Source of the DNA: Nitrospirota bacterium
Lineage (GTDB): Bacteria > Nitrospirota > Nitrospiria > JACQBZ01
Direction: 5' to 3'
DNA: 59,097 bases
NCBI GenBank assembly: GCA_016194285.1
Contig: JACQBZ010000014.1
Coordinates: 1-59,097, forward strand
In this document: positions 38,384-46,951 of the stretch, in pieces
Layout: the number at the start of each line of letters is the position of its first letter
Numbering within the stretch: position 1 is the stretch's first letter
Translations under genes and position numbers: made by a program
Notes under the pieces: generated by a model
Database searches by the model: none
What the model saw: the letters and a program-made list of their open reading frames with translations, nothing else
Told to the model about the DNA's origin: nothing

Positions 38384-39173
38384 CATTGGAAACACCAACA
38401 TCGTCCTGGGCGTTTTCCAGGGACGCCGTCTTAAGGGGAACTGGCGGATCGCCACCCGTCTGGCCAAAACCTCTGACGAGTACGGCATCCTGCTGCTGGA
38501 TCTCTTTCGTGCGAACGATCTTCGGGCCGATCGAATCGACGGAGTCATTCTGTCCAGTGTGGTCCCTCCCTTGACCCCGATCTTCACCGAGATGAGCCTT
38601 CGCTACTTTCATTCCGACCCCCTGATCGTGGACGGGGCCATGGATACAGGCCTGATCAACCAATACGAGCCTCCCCGGGATGTGGGGGCCGACCGGATCG
38701 TCAACGCCGTCGCGGCGTACCAACGCTACGGCGGGCCGGTTATTATCGTGGACTTCGGAACCGCCACCACCTTTTGCGCCGTCAGCAAGAAAGGCGAATA
38801 TCTGGGCGGCGCGATCACACCCGGGATCACCATCTCGGCCGAAGCCCTCTTCCAGGGAGCATCCAAGCTCCCAAAAGTGGAGTTGGCCAAACCCAAGTCG
38901 GTCATCGGCCAGGATACCGTCAGCAGCATGCAGTCCGGCATGCTTTACGGTTACGCGGGACTTGTGGATGCGATGGTCACAAGGATGAAAAAAGAGCTGG
39001 GACCCCGAGCCAAAGTCATCGCGACCGGCGGCCAGGCCCGATTGATCCTTTCTGAGACAAAGACGATCAACGAGGTTCGGCCCTTTTTAACACTGGAGGG
39101 GCTTCAAATCCTATATGAAAAAAACAAGAAAAGGGCCCGAAGAGGCTCTATTGACAACACGGTTAAAACTTGA
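38367..39173 (+). CDS. coaX: type III pantothenate kinase
   Basis: 268 residues. AIDIGNTNIVLGVF (phosphate 1), ADRIVNAVAAYQRYG, IIVDFGTATTFCAVS and GGAITPGITIS are the ASKHA-fold motifs of CoaX. It phosphorylates pantothenate, the first step of coenzyme A synthesis, with a monovalent cation and without feedback by CoA. It follows birA with an overlap, a very common pair. Its last codons contain the -35 box of the hrcA promoter. Confidence 0.95.
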   Translation: MLLAIDIGNTNIVLGVFQGRRLKGNWRIATRLAKTSDEYGILLLDLFRANDLRADRIDGVILSSVVPPLTPIFTEMSLRYFHSDPLIVDGAMDTGLINQYEPPRDVGADRIVNAVAAYQRYGGPVIIVDFGTATTFCAVSKKGEYLGGAITPGITISAEALFQGASKLPKVELAKPKSVIGQDTVSSMQSGMLYGYAGLVDAMVTRMKKELGPRAKVIATGGQARLILSETKTINEVRPFLTLEGLQILYEKNKKRARRGSIDNTVKT

Positions 39174-39179
39174 TAAGCT
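39151..39179 (+). promoter_or_regulatory. predicted promoter of the hrcA heat-shock operon
   Basis: TTGACA, 17 bases, TAAGCT preceded by TGA (extended -10). The -35 and most of the spacer lie inside coaX; the start of transcription would fall inside the CIRCE element. Confidence 0.6.
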
Positions 39180-39180
39180 A

Positions 39181-39207
39181 TTAGCACTCTAAATGGTTGA
39201 GTGCTAA
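39181..39207 (+). promoter_or_regulatory. CIRCE operator (HrcA binding site)
   Basis: A perfect CIRCE, TTAGCACTC-N9-GAGTGCTAA, directly after the -10 box and 14 bases before the hrcA ATG. HrcA binds it and represses the operon in the absence of heat stress, so the operon is autoregulated. Confidence 0.95.
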
Positions 39208-39221
39208 ACCTTGGTGCACGA

Positions 39222-40256
39222 ATGGAACTGAACGAGAGAAGTCGGAAAGTTTTAAACGCCGTTGTTTTGTCTTATATTGAGAGGGCCTCCCCGGTCGGAT
39301 CGCAGACCGTGACCAAAAAATTTTCTTTTGGCTTGAGTCCGGCTACGATCCGAAATATCATGGCCGAGTTGGAAGAGATGGGCTATTTGCTGCAGCCTCA
39401 TACATCGGCCGGACGTATTCCCACGTCCAAAGGTTATCGTCTGTACGTGGATGAACTGATGGAAGAAGAGCAGCCTTCTATCTTTGACGAAGATTTTCTG
39501 GAAGGGACCTATCTCGGCCTGAAGCGGGAGGATCCTCATGCGCTTCTCCAAGAGACGACCCGGATGCTTTCGCTTCTGTCTCATTACGCCGGCATCGTTC
39601 TGGCCCCGAAGGTATCCAAGGCGCGGCTGGATCGCCTGGAGTTCATTCTGGTGCGAAAGGGTCATGCGTTGATCGTCCAGGTATCCAAAGACGGGCTGGT
39701 TCAGCACCGGATGATCGATGTGGATCCGGAATTGACCCAGAAGGATCTGACGCGGATCAGCGCCTTCCTTAACGAAAAGTTCAGCGGTCTGAGCCTGGAT
39801 GAAATCCGACGCCGCCTCGTCAAGGAGATGGAGGCGGAGAAAGAACTGTACAACCGTCTGCTTCAGAAAGCTTCCGAGCTCGGCCAGAAGGCCCTGGCGG
39901 AGCAACCGGAAGAAGAACTCTACGTCGTGGGAACTTCAAACATTCTGAACCTTCCGGAGTTTACCGAGAACCTGGAGAAGATGAAGGCGCTTTTTAAAAC
40001 CTTCGAAGAAAAGGCCGTTATCCTGAAGCTCTTAAACCATTGCCTGGAAACGGAAGGCGTTCAGATCTTCATCGGTTCCGAGAGCAGCGTGCCCGGGATC
40101 GAGGATTTCAGCCTGGTCGTCGCCAGCTATCGAGGCGGCGACGATATCGGGGGAACCCTGGGCGTGATCGGGCCCACACGGATGGAATACTCCCGTGTTA
40201 TTCCGTTGGTCGATCATACCGCCAAATTGCTCAGTCGTCTCTTGGATCAGGACTGA
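39222..40256 (+). CDS. hrcA: heat-inducible transcription repressor HrcA
   Basis: 344 residues from the ATG at 39222; upstream in-frame codons lie within CIRCE. The N-terminal winged helix (LNERSRKVLNAVVLSYIERASPVGSQ, LSPATIRNIMAELEEMG, QPHTSAGRIPTSKGYRLYVD) and the GAF-like C-terminal part (FIGSESSVPGIEDFSLVVASY, LGVIGPTRMEYSRVI) match HrcA. It represses through CIRCE and needs GroEL for folding in other bacteria. First gene of hrcA-grpE-dnaK-dnaJ. No strong ribosome-binding site. Confidence 0.97.
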   Translation: MELNERSRKVLNAVVLSYIERASPVGSQTVTKKFSFGLSPATIRNIMAELEEMGYLLQPHTSAGRIPTSKGYRLYVDELMEEEQPSIFDEDFLEGTYLGLKREDPHALLQETTRMLSLLSHYAGIVLAPKVSKARLDRLEFILVRKGHALIVQVSKDGLVQHRMIDVDPELTQKDLTRISAFLNEKFSGLSLDEIRRRLVKEMEAEKELYNRLLQKASELGQKALAEQPEEELYVVGTSNILNLPEFTENLEKMKALFKTFEEKAVILKLLNHCLETEGVQIFIGSESSVPGIEDFSLVVASYRGGDDIGGTLGVIGPTRMEYSRVIPLVDHTAKLLSRLLDQD

Positions 40257-40275
40257 GTTTTTCATAGAGCATCGT

Positions 40276-40911
40276 ATGGAAGAACCGAACCCGAACCCCG
40301 AACCCGATACGGAATCATCCGAAACGAACGAACCCTCATCGGGTTCGAACGCGGCAGAGCCGACATCGCTTGAACAGGAAGTTGACTCTTTAAAAGCCGC
40401 ACTGGAGCAAAAGAATAACGAGCTCAAGGTGGCCCAGGAGAAACAACTCCGCGTCTTTGCCGAGATGGAAAACTACAAGAAACGCGCGGATCGAGATCAA
40501 TTGGAGCAGCTTCGATACGCGAGTGAAAAGCTCCTCAAGGAGTTCTTGCCGGTGCTGGACAATCTGGAACGGGCCTTAAGCCATGTCAAAGACTCCTCGG
40601 ACCGATCCCCCTGGATTGAAGGGGTGGAATTGACCTATCGGCAATTTTTGGATGTCCTGAAGAAATTCGGGGTAACGCCGATTGCAAGTGTGGGCGAGAG
40701 TTTTGATCCCAGCCGCCATCAGGCCGTTACCTACCTCGACACGAACGAGCATCCCGAAAATCATGTCGCGGAGGAATTGCAAAAAGGCTATTTATACCAT
40801 GAGCGCGTGCTTCGGCCGTCCATGGTGGCCGTGGCCCGGAAACCGTCGCATTCGCCGGTTACGGAAGCTCCGGAAAAAAAGGATGCCGAAGACGACGATA
40901 AAAACCTGTAA
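40276..40911 (+). CDS. grpE: nucleotide exchange factor GrpE
   Basis: 211 residues from the ATG at 40276. An acidic disordered N terminus, the long coiled coil (LKAALEQKNNELKVAQEKQ, then AEMENYKKRADRD), LPVLDNLERAL, GVTPIASVGESFDPSRHQAV and the beta-domain GYLYHERVLRPSMVAVA are typical. It exchanges ADP for ATP on DnaK. AGAG is the only weak ribosome-binding signal. Lies 19 bases after hrcA and 61 bases before dnaK. Confidence 0.96.
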   Translation: MEEPNPNPEPDTESSETNEPSSGSNAAEPTSLEQEVDSLKAALEQKNNELKVAQEKQLRVFAEMENYKKRADRDQLEQLRYASEKLLKEFLPVLDNLERALSHVKDSSDRSPWIEGVELTYRQFLDVLKKFGVTPIASVGESFDPSRHQAVTYLDTNEHPENHVAEELQKGYLYHERVLRPSMVAVARKPSHSPVTEAPEKKDAEDDDKNL

Positions 40912-40972
40912 TTTTTTCCTTGATGGAATTCATTAATGCTTTGATCCGTATTCTTTAGCGAGGAGGTTTACA

Positions 40973-42928
40973 ATGAGTAAGGTTATCGGTATTGATCTGG
41001 GAACGACGTTTTCCTGCGTGGCCGTCATGTCCGGCGGAGACCCCGTGGTCATTCCCAATGCGGAAGGAAGCCGGATCACTCCGTCCGTCGTGGCATTCAC
41101 GGATAAGGGGGAGCAGTTGGTCGGTCAGATCGCGCGTCGGCAGGCCATTACGAATCCGGAGAACACGATCTTTTCGATCAAACGCCTCATCGGCCGAAAG
41201 TACCGTTCTCCCGAAGTCCAGGCCGCGATGAAACGCCTCCCCTACAAGATCGTGGAGGCCGCCAACGGCGATGCGCATGTGGAAGTGCGCGGAAAGAAGT
41301 ACAGCCCGGCCGAGATCTCGGCCATGATCCTCCAGAAAATGAGGCAAACGGCCGAGGATTATCTGGGCGAAAAAGTCACCGATGCGGTCGTCACCGTCCC
41401 GGCCTATTTCGACGACAGCCAGCGGCAGGCGACCAAAGATGCCGGCGCCATCGCGGGTCTGAACGTCCTTCGAATCATCAACGAGCCGACGGCCGCATCG
41501 CTGTCGTACGGTCTGGACAAGAAGAAGGACGAGCGGATCGCGGTGTACGATTTGGGCGGCGGGACCTTCGATATCTCGATCCTCGAGATCGGCGAAGGGG
41601 TGTTCGAGGTCAAGGCCACCAACGGGGACACCTATCTGGGGGGGGACGATTTTGATCTTCGAATCATGGATTGGATGATCGAAGAATTTATAAAAGATCA
41701 GGGGATCGATCTTCGAAAGGACAAGATGGCCCTCCAGCGACTGAAAGAGGCCGCCGAGAAGGCCAAAATCGAACTGTCCTCGTCGCAGGAGACCGAGATC
41801 AATCTGCCGTTCATCACGGCGGACGCCAGCGGTCCCAAGCACCTCGTTACCAAGCTGACCCGCTCGAAGCTGGAGCAATTAGTGGACGCGCTGGTGCAGA
41901 AAACAATCGAGCCCTGTCGCAAGGCGATGACCGATGCCGGCCTGACGGCTCAGGACATCCAAGAAGTCGTGCTGGTCGGCGGAATGACCCGGATGCCCAA
42001 GGTCCAGCAGGTCGTCCAATCGTTCTATGGAAAAGAACCTCACAAGGGAGTTAATCCGGATGAAGTGGTCGCCATCGGGGCCGCGATTCAAGGCGCGGTG
42101 CTCAAGGGCGAGGTGAAAGACGTCCTGCTGTTGGACGTCACGCCGCTCTCTTTGGGGATCGAAACCCTGGGAAGCGTCTTCACCAAACTGATCGAGCGGA
42201 ATACGACCATCCCGACCCGGAAAAGCCAGATCTTCTCCACGGCATCGGACAACCAGACCGCGGTCAGCATTCACGTACTGCAAGGCGAGCGGGAAATGGC
42301 CGGCGATAATAAGACGCTCGGCCGCTTCGATCTGGTCGGAATCCCGCCGGCGCCTCGCGGCGTTCCGCAGATCGAGGTGACCTTCGACATCGACGCCAAC
42401 GGCATCGTCCATGTCTCGGCCAAAGATATGGCGACCGGAAAAGAGCAGTCCATCCGGATCACGGCCTCCAGCGGGCTGTCCAAGGAGGAGATCGACCGGA
42501 TGGTGAAGGAGGCCCAGGCCCGAGGCGAGGAAGACAAGAAGAAGCGGGAGTTGGCCGAGGTGAAGAACGAGGCGGATAGCATGATCTATACCATGGAGAA
42601 AACGCTCGCCGAACTGGGTGACAAGGTTGCCATGGCCGAACGAAATGACATCCGCGAGAAAATCGCGGCGACAAAGAAGGCGATCGAAACCAACGACACC
42701 ACCACCATTCGGAACGCTTTGCAGGAGCTCACCAAGGCCTCTCACAAGGTGGCGGAAGAGATGTACAAGCATTCATCGGCGCAGTCGGCGGGGGCACAGA
42801 CCGGCCCGGGCTCTCAAGGAGGAGGGCCTTCGGGCGCGGCCGGAGGACCTTCGGCCAAGCCGGCGGAAGAGGGCACGGTGGATGCCGAGTTTGAAGAAAC
42901 CAAAAAAGACAATAAAGAGGGAACGTAA
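40973..42928 (+). CDS. dnaK: molecular chaperone DnaK
   Basis: 651 residues. [59 protein letters not shown] and [11 protein letters not shown] are ATPase motifs; the substrate domain begins at [16 protein letters not shown]. The Gly/Ser-rich C terminus ends TKKDNKEGT, without the eukaryotic EEVD. A strong GAGGAGG precedes the ATG. It works with the DnaJ and GrpE of this operon. A palindrome separates it from dnaJ. Confidence 0.98.
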   Translation: MSKVIGIDLGTTFSCVAVMSGGDPVVIPNAEGSRITPSVVAFTDKGEQLVGQIARRQAITNPENTIFSIKRLIGRKYRSPEVQAAMKRLPYKIVEAANGDAHVEVRGKKYSPAEISAMILQKMRQTAEDYLGEKVTDAVVTVPAYFDDSQRQATKDAGAIAGLNVLRIINEPTAASLSYGLDKKKDERIAVYDLGGGTFDISILEIGEGVFEVKATNGDTYLGGDDFDLRIMDWMIEEFIKDQGIDLRKDKMALQRLKEAAEKAKIELSSSQETEINLPFITADASGPKHLVTKLTRSKLEQLVDALVQKTIEPCRKAMTDAGLTAQDIQEVVLVGGMTRMPKVQQVVQSFYGKEPHKGVNPDEVVAIGAAIQGAVLKGEVKDVLLLDVTPLSLGIETLGSVFTKLIERNTTIPTRKSQIFSTASDNQTAVSIHVLQGEREMAGDNKTLGRFDLVGIPPAPRGVPQIEVTFDIDANGIVHVSAKDMATGKEQSIRITASSGLSKEEIDRMVKEAQARGEEDKKKRELAEVKNEADSMIYTMEKTLAELGDKVAMAERNDIREKIAATKKAIETNDTTTIRNALQELTKASHKVAEEMYKHSSAQSAGAQTGPGSQGGGPSGAAGGPSAKPAEEGTVDAEFEETKKDNKEGT

Positions 42929-42932
42929 ACAC

Positions 42933-42952
42933 GGGCGCAAGGCATTGCGCCC
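42933..42952. repeat. REP-like hairpin between dnaK and dnaJ
   Basis: GGGCGCAA-GGCA-TTGCGCCC, a perfect 8-base stem followed by CTATAAT. Its GGGCG...CGCCC ends resemble the larger palindrome at 52219-52246, suggesting one family of small dispersed repeats. Placed between dnaK and dnaJ, it could also reduce read-through or protect the dnaK message from 3' decay. Confidence 0.6.
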
Positions 42953-42990
42953 CTATAATTCTGACCCCGGGCATTTAGGAGAATTGATCG

Positions 42991-44097
42991 TTGGCCAAGC
43001 GCGACTATTATGAAATCCTCGGCGTCAAACGAGACGCCTCGGAGCAGGAACTGAAGAAGGCCTACCGCCAGATGGCGCTGAAGTACCATCCGGACCGGAA
43101 TCCGGGAAGCAAGCCGGCCGAGGAAAAATTCAAAGAGATCAACGAGGCCTATGAAGTGTTGAGCGATTCGCAGAAGCGCCATCGCTACGACACCTTCGGC
43201 CATGCCGGGGTCGGAACCGAGGGAATGGGCGGGTTTGATTTCAACCGGGGCGGCTTCGGCGACATCTTTGGCGACATCTTCGAGGACTTTTTCGGCGGCG
43301 CGACCGGTCGAGCGCGCGCCCGACCGGAACGCGGCGCGGATCTTCGGTACAACCTTCGGGTCGAATTTGAGGAGGCCGTCTTCGGACATGAGGCCAAGAT
43401 TCGGATCCCGAAATGGGAGACCTGCCCCGATTGCCGGGGCAGCGGCGCGAAATCGTCCGGCGGGATTCGGACCTGTCCGACCTGCAACGGCGCCGGCTCG
43501 ATCCGTTTCCAGCAGGGTTTCTTCACCATCAGCCGATCCTGCGGCCATTGCAACGGCGAAGGCCGGATCATCTCGGACCCCTGCCCGAAATGCCACGGGA
43601 AGAAACAGGTTCATCACGACAAGACACTGGCGGTCAAGATACCGGCCGGGGTTGAGACCGGCACCCGTCTGCGATTAACCGGAGAGGGCGAGCCGGGTTC
43701 AAACGGCGGCCCGCCGGGGGATCTGTACGTCGTCCTGACCGTGAATGATCATCCCATCTTCTCGCGCGAGGGAGACGACCTGCTCTGCGAGGTTCCGATC
43801 AGCATCGGCCAGGCCGCGTTGGGCGTCAAGATCGAGGTTCCCACGCTCAAGGGCAAGACTCACCTTAAGATCCCGGCCGGCACACAGAGCGGCCGTGTCT
43901 TCCGTCTCAAAGGCCTCGGCGTCGCGAATGTCAAAGGTCATGGAATCGGCGATGAACGGGTGGCGGTCCGTGTCACGATCCCGACCAAACTCACCGCCCG
44001 ACAGCGCGAGCTCCTCGAAGAATTCTCGAAGCTGAGCGGGGATCCGGTCGTAACCGAAGAAGGCCTCTTTGAGAAGGTTAAGAACATTTTTGAATGA
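42991..44097 (+). CDS. dnaJ: molecular chaperone DnaJ
   Basis: 368 residues starting at a TTG (42991) with AGGAG about 10 bases upstream; the second codon Ala and the J-domain start [10 protein letters not shown] fix this choice. J domain with KYHPDRN, a Gly/Phe-rich stretch (about 75-110), four zinc-binding CxxCxGxG-type repeats ([32 protein letters not shown]) and the C-terminal substrate domain. It stimulates the ATPase of DnaK and presents unfolded proteins. Confidence 0.97.
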   Translation: MAKRDYYEILGVKRDASEQELKKAYRQMALKYHPDRNPGSKPAEEKFKEINEAYEVLSDSQKRHRYDTFGHAGVGTEGMGGFDFNRGGFGDIFGDIFEDFFGGATGRARARPERGADLRYNLRVEFEEAVFGHEAKIRIPKWETCPDCRGSGAKSSGGIRTCPTCNGAGSIRFQQGFFTISRSCGHCNGEGRIISDPCPKCHGKKQVHHDKTLAVKIPAGVETGTRLRLTGEGEPGSNGGPPGDLYVVLTVNDHPIFSREGDDLLCEVPISIGQAALGVKIEVPTLKGKTHLKIPAGTQSGRVFRLKGLGVANVKGHGIGDERVAVRVTIPTKLTARQRELLEEFSKLSGDPVVTEEGLFEKVKNIFE

Positions 44098-44106
44098 TGA
44101 AACCGC

Positions 44107-44868
44107 ATGCCGGTCTATTTCATCCAGTCCCGCGCCCTCCAGGATAACCAACTCACGCTGAACGACGACTTGGCTCATCACCTGAGAGACGTCCTCCGAT
44201 GCCGCCCCGGCGAGATCGTGAATCTGGTAGATGAAAAACAGGTCCGATACCGCGCCGCGCTAAGTCGGGTCACGAAAATGGAGGTCATCGCGAAGATTCT
44301 TCAGAAAGACGACCCCCAAATCCGACCGGCCGTTTCCATCACGCTGGCCCAGGCCATCCTGAAAGGCGACAAGATGGACTGGGTTATTCAAAAGGCGACC
44401 GAACTGGGAGTGAACGCCCTCCTCCCGGTCGTGACGGAACGGACGATCGCGCGGCCTCGGGTCGAACGGGAGGCTCATCAAATAGACCGATGGCAGAAGA
44501 TCGCGAAGGAGGCTTCGCAGCAGTGCGGCCGATCGGACATCCCCATGATCTGGCCCGCGGTCTCGCTGGACGCGTTGTTAAAAAATCCGCCGGACACCTC
44601 GCTGAAACTGGTGCCATGGGAGCAGGAACAAGAACCGTCGCTCAAGGCGGTGTTAACTGATTCCAGCTTCTACGACCCTACGGGTCAATGGAACAATTCG
44701 ATGATCGTTTTGATCGGCCCCGAGGGAGGTCTTACCCCTCCGGAAGTTGAAAAGGCCCGCAAAACCGGTTGGATCTCGGTTTCGTTGGGCCCACGGATTC
44801 TTCGAGCCGAAACGGCCGCGCTGGCCGTTCTGGCGATTCTCCAGTATGAATTGGAAACCCGGAGGTAA
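44107..44868 (+). CDS. rsmE: 16S rRNA (uracil-1498-N3)-methyltransferase
   Basis: 253 residues. An N-terminal PUA-like part (HHLRDVLRCRPGEIV) and a SPOUT trefoil-knot domain with IQKATELGVNALLPVVTERT, LIGPEGGLTPPEVE and SLGPRILRAETAALAVLAIL match RsmE. It methylates U1498 of 16S rRNA in the decoding centre. It follows dnaJ by nine bases, the usual place in many genomes. No Shine-Dalgarno is visible. Confidence 0.95.
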   Translation: MPVYFIQSRALQDNQLTLNDDLAHHLRDVLRCRPGEIVNLVDEKQVRYRAALSRVTKMEVIAKILQKDDPQIRPAVSITLAQAILKGDKMDWVIQKATELGVNALLPVVTERTIARPRVEREAHQIDRWQKIAKEASQQCGRSDIPMIWPAVSLDALLKNPPDTSLKLVPWEQEQEPSLKAVLTDSSFYDPTGQWNNSMIVLIGPEGGLTPPEVEKARKTGWISVSLGPRILRAETAALAVLAILQYELETRR

Positions 44869-44871
44869 TGG

Positions 44872-45438
44872 ATGGAACAGAGCTCGCCTCAACCGACGGC
44901 GCAAGGCGCAGAGAATCCCTGGCCGTTGTTCCCGGAACAGCCGATCAAGGAACCCACCGCCGCCGAGCTGGAGGCCGTCTCGGTAAAGGATAAAGCCGGT
45001 TTCTGGCGACGGACCGCGGCCTTCTTCATCGATCTCATCCTGCTGCAATGGCTCACGCTCCTTTTCCTCTGGCTCGGCGCCACCGCCGAAGATCTGGCGA
45101 TGGCCCAGACCCTGAACTTCACCGACAGTCTATCGGAATCGCTTATGGACTGGGCCGAGCTGCATACCCGTATCTGGTCTTTTTTATTTCTGGTTTACTT
45201 TTCTTTCTTCACGTGGTACGGCGGCCAAACGCCCGGCAAGATGGCGCTCGGCATCCGCGTCGTGACCACCAAGGGCCAGTCTGTCTCATGGCTTCGCGCC
45301 ATCGGGCGGACCCTCTGTTATAACTTAGATATCTTCACGCTCGGCATTGGTTTTCTCCTCGCCGCCGTCCCGCCCGCCAAACGCGCGCTGCATGACGTCA
45401 TTGCAGGGACGGTGGTGGTGAAAGTCGAAACAAAATGA
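44872..45438 (+). CDS. RDD-family membrane protein
   Basis: 188 residues. After a polar, Pro-rich N terminus of about 40 residues, KAGFWRRTAAFFIDLILLQWLTLLFLW starts the RDD domain (Arg, Asp, Asp landmarks), followed by two further membrane helices (FLFLVYFSFFTWYG, then YNLDIFTLGIGFLLAAV), with QTPGKMALGIRVV and KRALHDVIAGTVVV. RDD proteins are small inner-membrane proteins, some with ion-transport roles. Starts three bases after rsmE and overlaps the next gene (ATGA). Confidence 0.85.
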   Translation: MEQSSPQPTAQGAENPWPLFPEQPIKEPTAAELEAVSVKDKAGFWRRTAAFFIDLILLQWLTLLFLWLGATAEDLAMAQTLNFTDSLSESLMDWAELHTRIWSFLFLVYFSFFTWYGGQTPGKMALGIRVVTTKGQSVSWLRAIGRTLCYNLDIFTLGIGFLLAAVPPAKRALHDVIAGTVVVKVETK

Positions 45439-45863
45439 AATTCGATACCGCCGTCGCAGCTCAGGAGGCATTCAAAAGAGCGCAGTCTGCTGGTGAGCTG
45501 GACGAGGACCTTGATCTCGCGATCGAGGCCGAGGAACGATTTGCATCCAGCACCGGACAAGATTCTATAGAAACCTACGAGGCGCTTCTTAAGATATGCG
45601 AGACGCATCCAACAGCCACAGCCTTCCTTGAATTTCTGATCTATACGACCTGGAACTACGTGATAGAACTTCCGAGTCCCGATCGCTTCAAAAAGGGGCT
45701 TGAGCTTTGTAATCGCTATCTCAAAGGAACGGCAGGCAAAACCGACAAGACACAACTAAAGCAGGTCCATGAGCTTCGGCATTCCTTTTTGAACGGCCTG
45801 GGCCGGACCAACGATGAAGGCGTGGAAGAATACGAAGAGGACGCCTTTGCGGGAGGAGACTGA
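45435..45863 (+). CDS. unknown helical protein with acidic C terminus
   Basis: 142 residues, not recognised. Predicted almost wholly helical, with AAQEAFKRAQSAGELDEDLDLAIEA at the start (written here only as region 45435-45530), a hydrophobic middle (ATAFLEFLIYTTWNYVIEL) and a very acidic end (EGVEEYEEDAFAGGD). The ATG overlaps the RDD stop by ATGA, so it is read with the heat-shock operon, yet the base composition is more A/T-rich. It is 57 bases before the PIN-like gene; an antitoxin or accessory role is possible but without direct evidence. Confidence 0.6.
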   Translation: MKFDTAVAAQEAFKRAQSAGELDEDLDLAIEAEERFASSTGQDSIETYEALLKICETHPTATAFLEFLIYTTWNYVIELPSPDRFKKGLELCNRYLKGTAGKTDKTQLKQVHELRHSFLNGLGRTNDEGVEEYEEDAFAGGD

Positions 45864-45920
45864 AAAATAAACTCAGGTTGGAGTAATTTCCCGTAGTAAA
45901 GATTAATCGCAGTTCGGAAT

Positions 45921-46871
45921 ATGTATAAGATCAAAAGAAAGGCCACTTCTAAAAGGTTTCATCCGCACCCGCGTAGGCTGACTGTAACGCTGAGGCCGAA
46001 AGACAAGGTGGATATTGACTATGACCAGGCCAACCCACCACACTTGTACTTTGACACCAACGTACTCCGTGGGTTGAATGAGAAGGATGCGGATGCACTA
46101 AGGCGACTTCAATCTCAAAGAGGTTTCCAGTACCGCTATTCAATGCTTAACTTCACCGAATTAGTCTCTCATCTAGACGATCCTCCCACAGATGATGTCC
46201 CTGATCCGTTTCGGAAATTCCAAGCGCCTTTTAAAAAGATGCTGCCTTTGTTTCACCAGAATTCCCTTCCTTCTCCCGAAATGGTATTGATGCAGGCCAC
46301 AGGTCTGAAGCATTACCTGGATTCCAAGTGGGTCGTAGACTTCATCGACATTGCCAAACAAGTCAGTATTATTGCTGAAGCGACCAGTTTGGAAGATATC
46401 CAGAAACACGATATCAATCCTGCCCATTATAAGAAGCTACGTCAATTTGATAGCGAGTCATTTATATCTATGATGACTGGAGCTGATACACTCGATAAAC
46501 CTCTCAGCATTACGGACGAAAGTGCCACATGGCTTCTACACATCTATAGCTTTCTGATCTATCGAGCCAGTGGCGGGAGAATTAGGCTGGCCGCTTTAAG
46601 TCGGAGCCAACAATCGCGGGTTATTAAGTTCTTCAACGAGGTGGGAGGCACAATGTTCAAAGTTCACCTTCTGAAGCTCCTTCAAAAGACAATCAACGAT
46701 GGTCGAACGAAGTACGGGAACGATTTCTATGACCTACTTCAACTTCTCCTACTTCGAGATACAAATCTTTTATTTGTAACTGATGACAGCCCGTTCTTTT
46801 CCTACTATGCGGGTCCAGAACACCATCGAGTTGTTCCCTGGAGAGGTTTCAAAGCATCGGCCGGCAACTAA
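45921..46871 (+). CDS. PIN-like nuclease-domain protein
   Basis: 316 residues, more A/T-rich than its surroundings. A basic 40-residue N terminus precedes a PIN-type core: YFDTNVLRGL (first Asp), NFTELVSHL (Glu), then late in the chain DFYDLLQLLLL (Asp) and FVTDDSPFF (Asp), the four acidic positions of PIN nucleases in the right order. A large insertion of about 150 residues separates the second and third motifs, so it is not a simple VapC toxin. PIN domains cut RNA. No Shine-Dalgarno is visible. The target and any antitoxin are unknown; convergent with the Fic gene. Confidence 0.65.
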   Translation: MYKIKRKATSKRFHPHPRRLTVTLRPKDKVDIDYDQANPPHLYFDTNVLRGLNEKDADALRRLQSQRGFQYRYSMLNFTELVSHLDDPPTDDVPDPFRKFQAPFKKMLPLFHQNSLPSPEMVLMQATGLKHYLDSKWVVDFIDIAKQVSIIAEATSLEDIQKHDINPAHYKKLRQFDSESFISMMTGADTLDKPLSITDESATWLLHIYSFLIYRASGGRIRLAALSRSQQSRVIKFFNEVGGTMFKVHLLKLLQKTINDGRTKYGNDFYDLLQLLLLRDTNLLFVTDDSPFFSYYAGPEHHRVVPWRGFKASAGN

Positions 46872-46951
46872 TCATCGCCCTACTGTTTACTCGCTGAAAA
46901 ACCGGGGCCGGAGTGCATTTTCTCGGACTGGCCTTCTACCCGGCTCCGCGT

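Noticed and set aside
40955-42772. Long open frames opposite dnaK (about 300 residues each)
   Set aside because: Dna K codon bias creates such antisense frames in many genomes; no start signals or recognisable domains.
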